Of a stretch of 18,628 bases of DNA, positions 7,044 to 14,117 are shown piece after piece. A program made the position numbers and the translations under genes. A model generated the notes under the pieces. It had not been told where the DNA came from. It searched no databases and saw nothing but the letters and a program-made list of their open reading frames with translations. Every line of letters starts with the position of its first letter. Positions within the stretch are counted from its first letter, which is position 1. This DNA comes from Nitrososphaerota archaeon (GTDB lineage: Archaea; Thermoproteota; Nitrososphaeria; Nitrososphaerales; Gagatemarchaeaceae), in the NCBI GenBank assembly GCA_005877185.1, contig VBPQ01000006.1:8250-26877 (forward strand), written 5' to 3'.

Positions 7044-8180
7044 TTGATCGCCGGAATTCCCCGGGAGACGACTCCGGGCGAAAAGCGAGTTTCGCTCGTC
7101 CCCGAGAACATCTCTAAACTGGCTGGACTGCAAGTAACGATGGAGCGAGGAGCCGGGGAGCCGGCGGGCTACCCCGACTCTGCCTACGAGGAGAAGGGGG
7201 CAATAATCACCGACGACGCGAGGTCCCTCTACGGAGGAGCGGACCTCATCCTCAAGGTAATGCCACCGACCCCGTCGGAGGCGGGACTCCTCAAGGAGGG
7301 CTCTACCCTGATCTCGTTCCTCTATCCGATGGCGAACATAGAAGCCGTCAAGAAGCTGACGGCCCGCCGAACGACTGTCTTTGCGATGGAACTCATGCCG
7401 AGGATAAGCCGAGCGCAGTCGATGGATGCCCTCTCCTCGCAGGCCACCCTTGCAGGATACAAGGCAGTCCTGATAGCGGCGGACTCTCTTCCCAGGCTGT
7501 TCCCTCTTCTGATGACCGCCGCCGGAACCATCCCCGCAGCGAAGGTCTTTGTAGTGGGCGCCGGCGTCGCGGGGTTGCAAGCGATTGCCGCGGCCAGGAG
7601 ACTCGGAGCCATCGTAGAAGCGTATGACGTGCGTCCCGCTGTGAAAGAGCAGGTCGCTAGCCTTGGCGCCAGGTTCGTCGAACTGCCTGTCGAGGCAAAG
7701 GAGGCGCAGGACGCGGGAGGGTATGCGAAGGCTCAATCCGAAGAGTTTTACACTAAACAGCAGAGACTCTTGGCTGAGCACGCTGAGGCTTCAGACGTGG
7801 TAATCACCACCGCTCTGGTCCCGGGGCAGCGCGCCCCTCAGCTGATCTCTGAGGAGGCCATCAGGGGGATGCGGCCAGGGTCGGTCGTGGTAGACTTGGC
7901 GGCGGAGCAGGGCGGCAACTGCGCCCTGACGGAGCCCGGAAAAACCGTCGTCAAGCACGGGGTGACCATCCACGGCCCCCTGAACCTCCCTTCGACGATG
8001 GCGCCACAGGCGAGCCAGCTCTACTCAAGAAACATAACCTCATTCCTACTGACGATGCTCAAGAACGGCAGCTTGACCATCGACCTGAAGGACGAGTTGA
8101 TGCGAGGACCGCTCGTGATTCAAGGCGGCGAGGTCTTGCACCAGCCCACGAAGCTGGCGCTCGAGCAGAGGAGACCCTAG
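7044..8180 (+). CDS. pntA1: NAD(P) transhydrogenase subunit alpha part 1 (domain I, NAD(H)-binding)
   Basis: 378 residues, the length of the separate domain I subunit in three-gene transhydrogenases. It binds NAD(H) and passes hydride to NADP bound by PntB. Visible signatures are IAGIPRETTPGEKRV at the N-terminus, the AFLYP-like SFLYPMAN segment (about 92-99), the RISRAQSMDALSSQA loop (about 119-133) that closes on the nicotinamide, and the second Rossmann motif VVGAGVAGLQAIAAARRLGA (about 171-190) followed by the YDVRPAVKEQV acidic ribose-binding turn. The C-terminal HGVTIHGPLNLPSTMAPQAS segment is intact. The TAG stop shares its last base with the GTG of pntA2, so translation is coupled. 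Confidence 0.95.
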   Translation: MIAGIPRETTPGEKRVSLVPENISKLAGLQVTMERGAGEPAGYPDSAYEEKGAIITDDARSLYGGADLILKVMPPTPSEAGLLKEGSTLISFLYPMANIEAVKKLTARRTTVFAMELMPRISRAQSMDALSSQATLAGYKAVLIAADSLPRLFPLLMTAAGTIPAAKVFVVGAGVAGLQAIAAARRLGAIVEAYDVRPAVKEQVASLGARFVELPVEAKEAQDAGGYAKAQSEEFYTKQQRLLAEHAEASDVVITTALVPGQRAPQLISEEAIRGMRPGSVVVDLAAEQGGNCALTEPGKTVVKHGVTIHGPLNLPSTMAPQASQLYSRNITSFLLTMLKNGSLTIDLKDELMRGPLVIQGGEVLHQPTKLALEQRRP

Positions 8181-8482
8181 TGGTAGGGGTCTCCCAGGCT
8201 GACGTCGTCGTGAACCTGCTGATCTTCCTGATTGCCACCTCTCTCGGGACGGAACTCATCAGGCACGTTTCTCGCCTTCTCCACACGCCTCTGATGTCGC
8301 TCACTCACGCAATCTCCTCGGTTTCCATCGTGGCTGCCCTCATCGTCATGGTGGGACCGAAGAACGACTTTATCCTCACGCTCGTGACCGTCGCGGTCGC
8401 GCTAGCAGCGACAAACATCGTCAGCGGCTTCATGATCACCGACCGCATCCTGAGATTGTTCAGGCGCAGGCAGAGGAAATGA
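8180..8482 (+). CDS. pntA2: NAD(P) transhydrogenase subunit alpha part 2 (membrane domain)
   Basis: 100 residues with three or four hydrophobic segments (about 9-27, 37-57, 63-90) and a basic C-terminus (RRRQRK). It corresponds to the small PntAB/PntA2 subunit, which with PntB forms the proton channel. The PLMSLTHAISSV motif (about 36-47) is the conserved signature of this subunit. The GTG start overlaps the pntA1 stop by one base, and the TGA stop overlaps the pntB ATG in an ATGA, so the three genes are translationally coupled. Confidence 0.93.
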   Translation: MVGVSQADVVVNLLIFLIATSLGTELIRHVSRLLHTPLMSLTHAISSVSIVAALIVMVGPKNDFILTLVTVAVALAATNIVSGFMITDRILRLFRRRQRK

Positions 8483-9882
8483 CAGAACTTCCCGTCGAGT
8501 ACCTGTACATCCTCTCGATTGTCCTCTTCATCCTCTCCCTGAGATGGATGAGCGAAGTGAAGACCTCCCGACTCGGCAACTGGAGCGCCACCGCCGGAAT
8601 GGCAATCGCAATCCTCTCGACGCTCGCTGCCTTTCAGATTCAGAGGACCGACTTGCTCGTGGGGGCGACTCTCGTCGGCACGGTCCTGGGGACACCAATC
8701 GCCCTGAAGGTTCCGATGACGGCTGTTCCGCAGAGGACGGCGATGTCTCACGCGTTCGGTTCGCTGGCGGTGGCACTCGTGGGAGCGGCAGAGTACTATC
8801 AGGACCTCCCAGACATCGACTTGTTCACTGTGTCAGTCCTTTCGGCCGAGATGATACTGGGGTTCCTGACGTTCACCGGAAGCTGCGTCGCCTTCGCCAA
8901 GCTCCAGGGACTCATTCCCGGCAGACCCTTCGTCTACAGGGGGAGAAACCTGGTGAGCCTCTCGACTCTTGGGGCGGCGGTCGCCCTGGGCGTTTACCTC
9001 GCTCTCAACCCGACGCAGGAGTTTGTGCTACCCATCATGGCCGGACTCGCGCTTCTCTTCGGTCTTCTCCTCGTCTTGGCGATCGGGGGAGCAGACATGC
9101 CGACTGTCATCGCGATTCTGAATTCGTACGCGGGGATTTCAGCTGCGGCGCTCGGTTTCGTCCTCGACAACAAGGTCCTGATAGTCGCGGGGGCGCTCGA
9201 TGGCTCCTCTGGTTTCATACTGGCGGTGATAATGAGCAGCGCGATGAACCGTTCCTTCGCCAACGTCCTCTTCGGCGGGGTGGGGTCACGGATCACGGCA
9301 GGGTCAACCAGCACAGCCCAAGCCGCGCGTTCGGTGCAGGCGTACACGCCGGAGGACGTAGCGACGGTTCTTGAAGATGCGAGGTCAGTAATCGTCGTCC
9401 CCGGGTACGGGATGGCCGTCGCCCAGGCTCAGCACGTAGTGAAGGAGCTCGCAGACGTGCTTCAGCGGCGGGGGATCGACGTGAAGTACGCCATTCATCC
9501 GGTGGCGGGGAGAATGCCAGGCCACATGAACGTCGTCCTGGCAGACGCCCAGGTTCCGTACGAGGAGCTCTGGGAGATGGATCGGATCAACCCGTTGTTC
9601 CCGGAGACTGATGTGGCCATCGTCGTCGGAGCGAACGACGTCACCAATCCTGCGGCGAGAACCAAGGCCGACTCACCTCTGTATGGGATGCCCATACTTG
9701 ACGTCGACAAGGCGAAGACGGTCGTCTTCATCAAACGCTCGACGAGGCCGGGTTTCTCCGGGGTCGACAACGAATTGTTCTACCTGCCCAACACGATGAT
9801 GGTCTTCGGAGACGCCAAGGAGATGCTCACAGAGCTGGTGGCATCGCTGAAGAGGAGGGGTGGGTCACGGCAGAAGGGTTAG
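8479..9882 (+). CDS. pntB: NAD(P) transhydrogenase subunit beta (membrane domain plus NADP-binding domain III)
   Basis: 467 residues, normal for PntB. About nine membrane helices fill residues 1-265; the TAVPQRTAMSHAFGSLA segment (about 74-90) is the conserved His-containing helix of the proton path. Domain III (about 290-467) shows the NADP fold: VPGYGMAVAQAQH, HPVAGRMPGHMNVVLA, VVGANDVTNPAA, SPLYGMPILDVDKA, IKRSTRPGFSGVDNELF and the final FGDAKEML. All motifs needed for activity are present. The enzyme uses the proton gradient to make NADPH from NADH, or the reverse, at the cytoplasmic membrane. Confidence 0.96.
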   Translation: MTELPVEYLYILSIVLFILSLRWMSEVKTSRLGNWSATAGMAIAILSTLAAFQIQRTDLLVGATLVGTVLGTPIALKVPMTAVPQRTAMSHAFGSLAVALVGAAEYYQDLPDIDLFTVSVLSAEMILGFLTFTGSCVAFAKLQGLIPGRPFVYRGRNLVSLSTLGAAVALGVYLALNPTQEFVLPIMAGLALLFGLLLVLAIGGADMPTVIAILNSYAGISAAALGFVLDNKVLIVAGALDGSSGFILAVIMSSAMNRSFANVLFGGVGSRITAGSTSTAQAARSVQAYTPEDVATVLEDARSVIVVPGYGMAVAQAQHVVKELADVLQRRGIDVKYAIHPVAGRMPGHMNVVLADAQVPYEELWEMDRINPLFPETDVAIVVGANDVTNPAARTKADSPLYGMPILDVDKAKTVVFIKRSTRPGFSGVDNELFYLPNTMMVFGDAKEMLTELVASLKRRGGSRQKG

Positions 9883-10090
9883 TTGGAAAGGACGGCCGGG
9901 CTCCCGAGCCGTCGAGCCGCCGATGCTTAGTTCCCAAAGTAGGGGAGCTCTCCGGTCCCCCTCAGGTGCCGTCGGGAAAAGAGGCGGAGGTTCACTGCTC
10001 CCTCATGCCACGGACGAGCCGTCCGATTATTGTGGAGCCTCCCTCGCAGTGTGAAATTCTGCCACAAAACGGCCCACGGGTTGAGATAAG
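9883..10090. other. Gene-free stretch with three short hairpins
   Basis: About 200 bases without a convincing ORF or tRNA. Three local inverted repeats occur: 9891-9913 (GACGGC...GCCGTC with a further CGGG/CCCG inside), 9942-9960 (GGGGA...TCCCC) and 10011-10025 (CGGAC-GAGCC-GTCCG). They could be the structured 3' end of the pnt mRNA or an untranslated RNA. No T-tract follows the hairpins, so an intrinsic terminator is not supported. Confidence 0.3.
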
Positions 10091-10098
10091 TTATTTAA
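10091..10098 (+). promoter_or_regulatory. TATA box of the HAD-like gene
   Basis: TTATTTAA is centred about 28 bases before the ATG at 10123 but only 13 bases before the upstream in-frame ATG at 10108. An archaeal TATA box sits 25-27 bases before the transcript start, so mRNA would begin near 10121 and the ATG at 10108 would lie outside it. Confidence 0.6.
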
Positions 10099-10122
10099 CC
10101 GAAGTAAATGCACAACAAGTCG

Positions 10123-10866
10123 ATGAAGGTCGGGGCTGTCTTCTGCAATTATGACGGGACGCTGGCCAGGATGGACACCAGTCGAGAACTCTCGCGAATC
10201 CCGGACGAGCTCGTCGGAACCCTTACACGGATAGCGGCGCACGTTCCCGTCGCGATAGTCACGATGAAGGACTACGATTTCATCCACACGAGAGTTCCTT
10301 TCGCGAACGGCTGGGCCTGCGTCGGGGGGCTGGAAGTCCGGCTGGCGGACGGCCGAATTTTCCGCAGTCGGGTTCGGATACAGGAATCGATTCTGGAAGA
10401 TATTCAGCGGCGACTTCCTCCAGGGTTCACCGTGGAGACCAAGCGGGGAGCAGACGGGGAGCTTCTTGGACTGTGCGTCGACTGGAGATACGGCACCGCG
10501 CCTCATGACGATTTCATACAAGCTCTCTTGAGAGAGCTTCGCTCGAGGAACCTGTACGTTAGGTATGCGCCCCCTGAACCGTTCATCGACGCGCTCGCAG
10601 GGAGGCCGGACGAGGGCGCCGCAGTGAGAACACTCGCCCAGCTGTTGGGAGTGAAAGGCTCTCTGGTCTACATAGGGGACTCTGTCTCCGACAATCCCGC
10701 CTTCGATGAGGCAGACCTGGGGATCTGCGTCATACACGGGCAGGAACTTCTCCCAATCACCAGTCGCGCCGCTGTGCAGCAGTATGAACTTCACCCCTTT
10801 CTAACATCTCTCCTGCTGAACGAACTCGAGATTCCCGATGACGCCTGGTTCTTTCTCCGAAGATAG
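10123..10866 (+). CDS. HAD-superfamily (trehalose-phosphatase-like) protein with substituted catalytic residues
   Basis: 247 residues from the ATG at 10123, chosen because the TATA box predicts leaderless start there and because HAD proteins begin a few residues before motif I. An in-frame ATG at 10108 would add five residues. Motif I reads N9-Y-D11-G-T where the family has DxDGT, so the nucleophilic Asp is Asn (codon AAT). Motif II is IVT (T47, acceptable). The motif III Lys appears replaced (RPDEGAAV at 161-168, where relatives often have a KG pair). Motif IV is intact: GDSVSD with D186 and D190. The cap lies between about 65 and 155, as in the type IIB (trehalose-6-phosphate/mannosyl-phosphoglycerate phosphatase) group. 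It may be catalytically weak or a binding protein; substrate unknown. Confidence 0.85.
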   Translation: MKVGAVFCNYDGTLARMDTSRELSRIPDELVGTLTRIAAHVPVAIVTMKDYDFIHTRVPFANGWACVGGLEVRLADGRIFRSRVRIQESILEDIQRRLPPGFTVETKRGADGELLGLCVDWRYGTAPHDDFIQALLRELRSRNLYVRYAPPEPFIDALAGRPDEGAAVRTLAQLLGVKGSLVYIGDSVSDNPAFDEADLGICVIHGQELLPITSRAAVQQYELHPFLTSLLLNELEIPDDAWFFLRR

Positions 10867-10950
10867 TCCTGGCAGTCATCTCCTCGGGCCGACCACGACC
10901 GCTAAAATGAGCGCCTAGAGGAAAGTTCCGGCAGAGTCTTAGGTAACAAT

Positions 10951-11331
10951 GTGAGCGAACCTAATAAAGAAATCTCTACAATTTCATACCGAGTAACCAG
11001 AAATCGGATGAAGTACAGGAGCAGGGCTGAGATAGTCGCGACACTCTTGAAGGCGGGAGTCAGGGGAGCCTCCAAGACGAAGCTGATGTACAGCGCGATG
11101 CTCTCTTACGAGCAGCTACAGGCGTACCTGAAGTTCACGCAAGAAAAGGGATTGATCGCCCATGAGGGCGAGTTACCTCGGTACACCACGACGGCGAAGG
11201 GTATGCACTTCCTGGAAAGATACGCCAAGATTGGCCATCTTCTTACCCCCGTCGAAAAGGCTGTAGAGCTCCCAAAGGCTTCCGTGAAACCAACGATGCC
11301 GAAAAACCCCGCTCCGGCTGCGGACCCGTAG
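10951..11331 (+). CDS. Small winged-helix DNA-binding protein (archaeal HTH_45/ArnR1-like)
   Basis: 126 residues. Residues about 22-95 form an archaeal winged helix: the MKYRSRAEIVATLLKAG first helix, GASKTKLMYSAMLSYEQLQAYL as helix-turn-helix, KGLIAHEG, and a wing followed by the TTAKGMHFLERY helix. This pattern is typical of the small archaeal HTH_45 regulators. The tail (about 100-126) is Pro/Ala/Lys-rich and probably disordered. The start is GTG at 10951; ATG at 11008 is an alternative, leaving the domain intact, and TAATAAAG around 10972-10979 sits at a leaderless distance from it. It stands alone between the HAD gene and a convergent membrane protein gene. Its target is unknown. Confidence 0.82.
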   Translation: MSEPNKEISTISYRVTRNRMKYRSRAEIVATLLKAGVRGASKTKLMYSAMLSYEQLQAYLKFTQEKGLIAHEGELPRYTTTAKGMHFLERYAKIGHLLTPVEKAVELPKASVKPTMPKNPAPAADP

Positions 11332-11373
11332 CAAGGGCACGGGACGGGAACGAGAATTCACTCCGCTTCGCCA

Positions 11374-11402
11374 GCGTGCTGCTTGAACCTCTTGCAGCAC
11401 GC
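11374..11402. repeat. Perfect 9-bp hairpin between convergent genes
   Basis: GCGTGCTGC and GCAGCACGC (11374-11382 and 11394-11402) pair perfectly around an 11-base loop. It sits in the 146-base gap between the stops of two convergent genes, 43 bases after one and 76 before the other. It may protect or process both 3' ends or act in bidirectional termination; there is no T-run beside it. Confidence 0.6.
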
Positions 11403-11477
11403 GAATACATACAGATATCGAGGGTGTCTGACTCTTCACCGGGCCAACCTCTTCTTCTGAGGTGCAGACGGTGAGCT

Positions 11478-12527
11478 TCAGACTTCGACCACGGGATGCC
11501 CGACACGCTGTTCGTGTATGCCCGTCGAAAGCTCGTGAATTCTCTTCGATGCGGCGGCCTCCCACTCGGGTGGTAAGAGGCGCCCGTATTCTTCCTTCAA
11601 TCGTTGCATCTTCTTTCTCAGTGCTTGAAGCTGCTTCACGGCCTCGCTTAGTTGCTTGCTTTCTAGAGGACGGGCTCCCGTGACACGGGCATCGATGGCG
11701 TCCACGGCTATGTTAGATTGGCGCACCGCGGCTTCGATGCGACCCTGGACGTCTTGGGCGCTGGCATCAAGAAAGACGACGCCTTCGGAGAAGATCCTGT
11801 ATCGCGCGCGCCCCAGAACGGGGTCAGGCTGACGTTCCGCGTAGCCCTCCAGACGGAGCGATTCGAAAGCATCGATAACCTCCGTGGGCGTGAAGGCTGT
11901 GCCCGCTATGATTCCGGGGAAATCCGTGTCTTCGAGCTCTATCACCATTCCCTCCTTGGGGTGATGGGCAGCTTGGATGTAATCGTCAATCAGGCGGAAC
12001 AGCAAGTCAATCTTCGGTACGAATATCGTTAATGCGAAGAGGGCTGAAACGGCGCTCGTAAAGATGAGAACATACAGATCAAGGAGCGTTATGGGCGTCC
12101 CGAGGCGTACCACGAAGACCTGTTGATAGAAGAAGTACAGAACGAAACTCGCCATGAGGGTAATAGTGGAAAAGTGAAAAAAGCGGCCACGCGCCGCCTC
12201 CTTCGAGACCCAGGGCAGCCTGAGTCCGTAGAAGCTCGAGGTCGTTCGTCTCAGAAGATAATAGTAAAGCGTGAACGAAAGTAGTGTTAAGCTGAGCCCG
12301 AGTATGAAGTACTGAGAGTACTGTCCAAAGAGGGCGAACCCGAGTCCCAGAGCGATACCGAGCAGAAGGCTGTATCGAATCTTCTCTGAATGTCTCCTCT
12401 TAAGAAAGGGAGAAGTTGGGTCGACGAGGATCTTGAGGAAAGCCAGGAAGGCGCTCAGCAGGGTTACGAACAGGGCGATCTGGACCGCGTTTGAGACTAT
12501 CGCATCTACTACGGGGTCTAGAATCAA
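11478..12527 (-). CDS. Five-TM membrane protein with cytoplasmic winged-helix-like region and coiled coil, partner of CetZ
   Basis: 349 residues, family not recognised. Hydrophobic segments at about 11-35, 51-68, 71-92, 117-140 and 147-170 suggest five membrane helices. The remainder is soluble: residues 190-252 look like a winged helix (GIIAGTAFTPTEVIDAFESL, then a LEGYAERQPDPVLGRARYRI wing), and 285-325 form a charged coiled coil (KQLSEAVKQLQALRKKMQRL). The positive-inside rule (KRRHSEK, RRTTSS) does not settle the orientation firmly, but the large tail is probably cytoplasmic. The start is TTG at 12527 with GGAGG ending 7 bases before it. It follows cetZ by 24 bases, so it is probably co-transcribed and may anchor or regulate CetZ at the membrane; this is inference. 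Confidence 0.8.
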   Translation of the reverse strand: MILDPVVDAIVSNAVQIALFVTLLSAFLAFLKILVDPTSPFLKRRHSEKIRYSLLLGIALGLGFALFGQYSQYFILGLSLTLLSFTLYYYLLRRTTSSFYGLRLPWVSKEAARGRFFHFSTITLMASFVLYFFYQQVFVVRLGTPITLLDLYVLIFTSAVSALFALTIFVPKIDLLFRLIDDYIQAAHHPKEGMVIELEDTDFPGIIAGTAFTPTEVIDAFESLRLEGYAERQPDPVLGRARYRIFSEGVVFLDASAQDVQGRIEAAVRQSNIAVDAIDARVTGARPLESKQLSEAVKQLQALRKKMQRLKEEYGRLLPPEWEAAASKRIHELSTGIHEQRVGHPVVEV

Positions 12528-12534
12528 TTTGCGC

Positions 12535-12539
12535 CCTCC
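12535..12539 (-). promoter_or_regulatory. Shine-Dalgarno motif fixing the TTG start of the CetZ-linked membrane protein
   Basis: GGAGG on the minus strand, 7 bases before the TTG at 12527-12525, inside the 24-base gap after cetZ. An ATG closer to the cetZ stop is in another frame and gives no protein. Confidence 0.6.
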
Positions 12540-12551
12540 ACATCGGAGGGG

Positions 12552-13718
12552 CTACTCTGCCTTCGGCTCAGACTTCTGACTCGGAAGCGCCTTGTAGAGC
12601 TGGCCCCTAGTCTCCTTCCCTCCGCCCTTCGTCTTACTCGATTGAGCTCTTTCTATCAGCGCCTTCAGGACCGGTATCTCCTTCAGTCCCGAGAAGAGCA
12701 CGGTTGAGATCAGTTCGCGCGCGTTGGGTGACGGGTAATCTCCCCCTCTGATCTCGGCCCCTCCGGTCGCTTCTTCCAACCATTGTTTCGCTCTGTCCAT
12801 ACCTTCCTTGTTCATTTCGTTTGGATTGCCGGCGACGACGACGAGCGCCTTCGTTGAAGATTTGATGTCGCAGTCACAGGACAGGCGACCAGCGGCCGCA
12901 CCCTGGATGAGTGACAGGATCCTGTTAGCGGGGTCCAGCTGTTCGAAGCTGCCACTCTTCCCTCCGAGTGCTCGCTTGCCAGTGTCTTTCAGCACCTCAC
13001 TCCATGACTTGACCCATCCGCTGTACCCGAACGATGCGAATCCCTGAATGCTGTTGATGATGTCCGAAGCGTCAATCACTTTTCCTCCGACCTTCTCAGG
13101 CGAGCTCGCCTCTCCCGAGGCGAACAGGACCTGCAGGGACCTCACTATCTCCAGGTTCATCTGGTCGTAGCTGCGCTTTACCGTTACGCCGTCCCTCTGC
13201 CAGATGTTATTGTCAAAGAGGAGTATGCCATCGGCCGACTCCGTCAGAGACCTCAGGCTCCTAGCCGCGTTTCCAGCGTAGAGAGAGCCCTCTGATTGGC
13301 TGGGAAGAACTCCCAGGGCGTAGACCGGCTCTTTGTAGACCTCCTTAAGCATCTGAGTAATTACCGGAGACGCTCCCGCTCCTGTTCCACCGCCAAGCCC
13401 AAGGAAGATAAGAAACGCATCGACCCTGTGCGTAGATCGTTCCCCGATGGCCCGTCTTATGTTCCTCTTGTCATCCTCGGCTACCTTGGATCCCATCTCC
13501 GGGTTACCTCCCGATCCGTGACCCTTCACAAGGGTGTGCCCGAGGAGAAGCCTGTCCTTCCTGGGGACCGATGAGAGCCCGAGAAGGTCTGCCTTCGCGG
13601 CGTTGATTGCTAGCGTCAGGGGCAATACGTCCTTGTGGCCGCCCCAGAGGTTGTTGTAGACGAATGCATCGAGTATTCTTCCTCCCGCCTGACCGACTCC
13701 GATTGCGCCGATTCTCAT
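12552..13718 (-). CDS. cetZ: CetZ-type tubulin/FtsZ superfamily GTPase
   Basis: 388 residues. It shows the tubulin-superfamily nucleotide-binding loops in order: T1 GVGQAGG (7-13), T3 region KGHGSGGNPEMG (65-76), T4 signature GLGGGTGAGASP (107-118), and the YDQMN segment (174-178). The T7-side DASDIINS (216-223) and a C-terminal domain follow. The whole pattern, especially LAINAAKADLLGL (36-48), VKGHG and PVYALGVLPS, follows CetZ rather than bacterial-type FtsZ. CetZ proteins polymerise with GTP and in haloarchaea control cell shape and motility. The tail (about 350-388) is Lys/Gly/Ser-rich, ends in an acidic KSEPKAE, and could be a partner-binding tail. It is first gene of an operon with a membrane protein. 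A TATA box and a palindrome precede it. Confidence 0.9.
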   Translation of the reverse strand: MRIGAIGVGQAGGRILDAFVYNNLWGGHKDVLPLTLAINAAKADLLGLSSVPRKDRLLLGHTLVKGHGSGGNPEMGSKVAEDDKRNIRRAIGERSTHRVDAFLIFLGLGGGTGAGASPVITQMLKEVYKEPVYALGVLPSQSEGSLYAGNAARSLRSLTESADGILLFDNNIWQRDGVTVKRSYDQMNLEIVRSLQVLFASGEASSPEKVGGKVIDASDIINSIQGFASFGYSGWVKSWSEVLKDTGKRALGGKSGSFEQLDPANRILSLIQGAAAGRLSCDCDIKSSTKALVVVAGNPNEMNKEGMDRAKQWLEEATGGAEIRGGDYPSPNARELISTVLFSGLKEIPVLKALIERAQSSKTKGGGKETRGQLYKALPSQKSEPKAE

Positions 13719-13732
13719 TTTACTTACCTTGT

Positions 13733-13768
13733 TACCTAGGTATGCAGTTGTTGAGGGAGGATATATAC
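13733..13768 (-). promoter_or_regulatory. cetZ promoter with a 10-bp palindrome at the predicted transcript start
   Basis: GTATATAT on the minus strand (13768-13761) is a strong TATA box 43-50 bases before the ATG, predicting transcription from about 13738. The perfect palindrome TACCTAGGTA (13733-13742) covers that point. A dyad over the start site is a classic repressor position in archaea, but no repressor is identified. Confidence 0.55.
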
Positions 13769-13864
13769 CTTTTATGAATGCCTAGTACATAAATCGGAGG
13801 TCTGCCATCAACTTTGCGTACCATCCCCTTCCGGCAACTCGACGGCTGTTACCGGGTCTTGGAC

Positions 13865-13985
13865 GCAGGCACGCTGAGCCTGCCTCAGCAGAATCTGAGC
13901 CGCCGAGGCATATGGAGGCCAGCTCTGCGTAACGACGATATCGACGGGCCTGAGCGAGTCGGCTGCCCCTCGGTTCATCCGACTC
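13865..13985. other. Gene-free stretch with hairpins upstream of cetZ
   Basis: The region from 13769 to about 14117 has no convincing gene. It holds two strong local inverted repeats: GCAGGC/GCCTGC (13865-13870 with 13878-13883) and GAGTCGG/CCGACTC (13956-13962 with 13979-13985, 16-base loop). A structured untranslated RNA is possible but unproven. Confidence 0.25.
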
Positions 13986-14117
13986 TTGATTAATGATGCA
14001 CGGGGATTTCAAGTTTCGCCCCGCGGCGTGACACTCATCGGTCGATTGGATTCACGAAGCTCGCATGATTTCTCCGGGCAACGACAGAAGTCTTCCTGTC
14101 CTGCCCTTGCTCGACGA

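Noticed and set aside
8544..9374. 276-aa plus-strand ORF inside pntB
   Set aside because: Arg/Gly/Ser-rich frame-shifted reading of pntB; the pntB frame contains every family motif.
9891..9913. Hairpin after pntB as an intrinsic terminator
   Set aside because: No T-tract follows the stem, unlike the hairpin at 17817-17852.
9965..10010. GGTTCACTGCTCC, resembling a tRNA T-arm
   Set aside because: The stem would be 4 bp with an 8-base loop, and no acceptor, D or anticodon arm fits around it.
13970..13985. GGTTCATCC resembling a tRNA T-loop
   Set aside because: It is the loop of a 7-bp hairpin and no cloverleaf can be drawn.
13782..14012. 76-aa minus-strand ORF upstream of cetZ
   Set aside because: Arg-rich with no domain, and it overlaps hairpin-forming sequence; its ATG lacks a TATA box or Shine-Dalgarno motif at a sensible distance.
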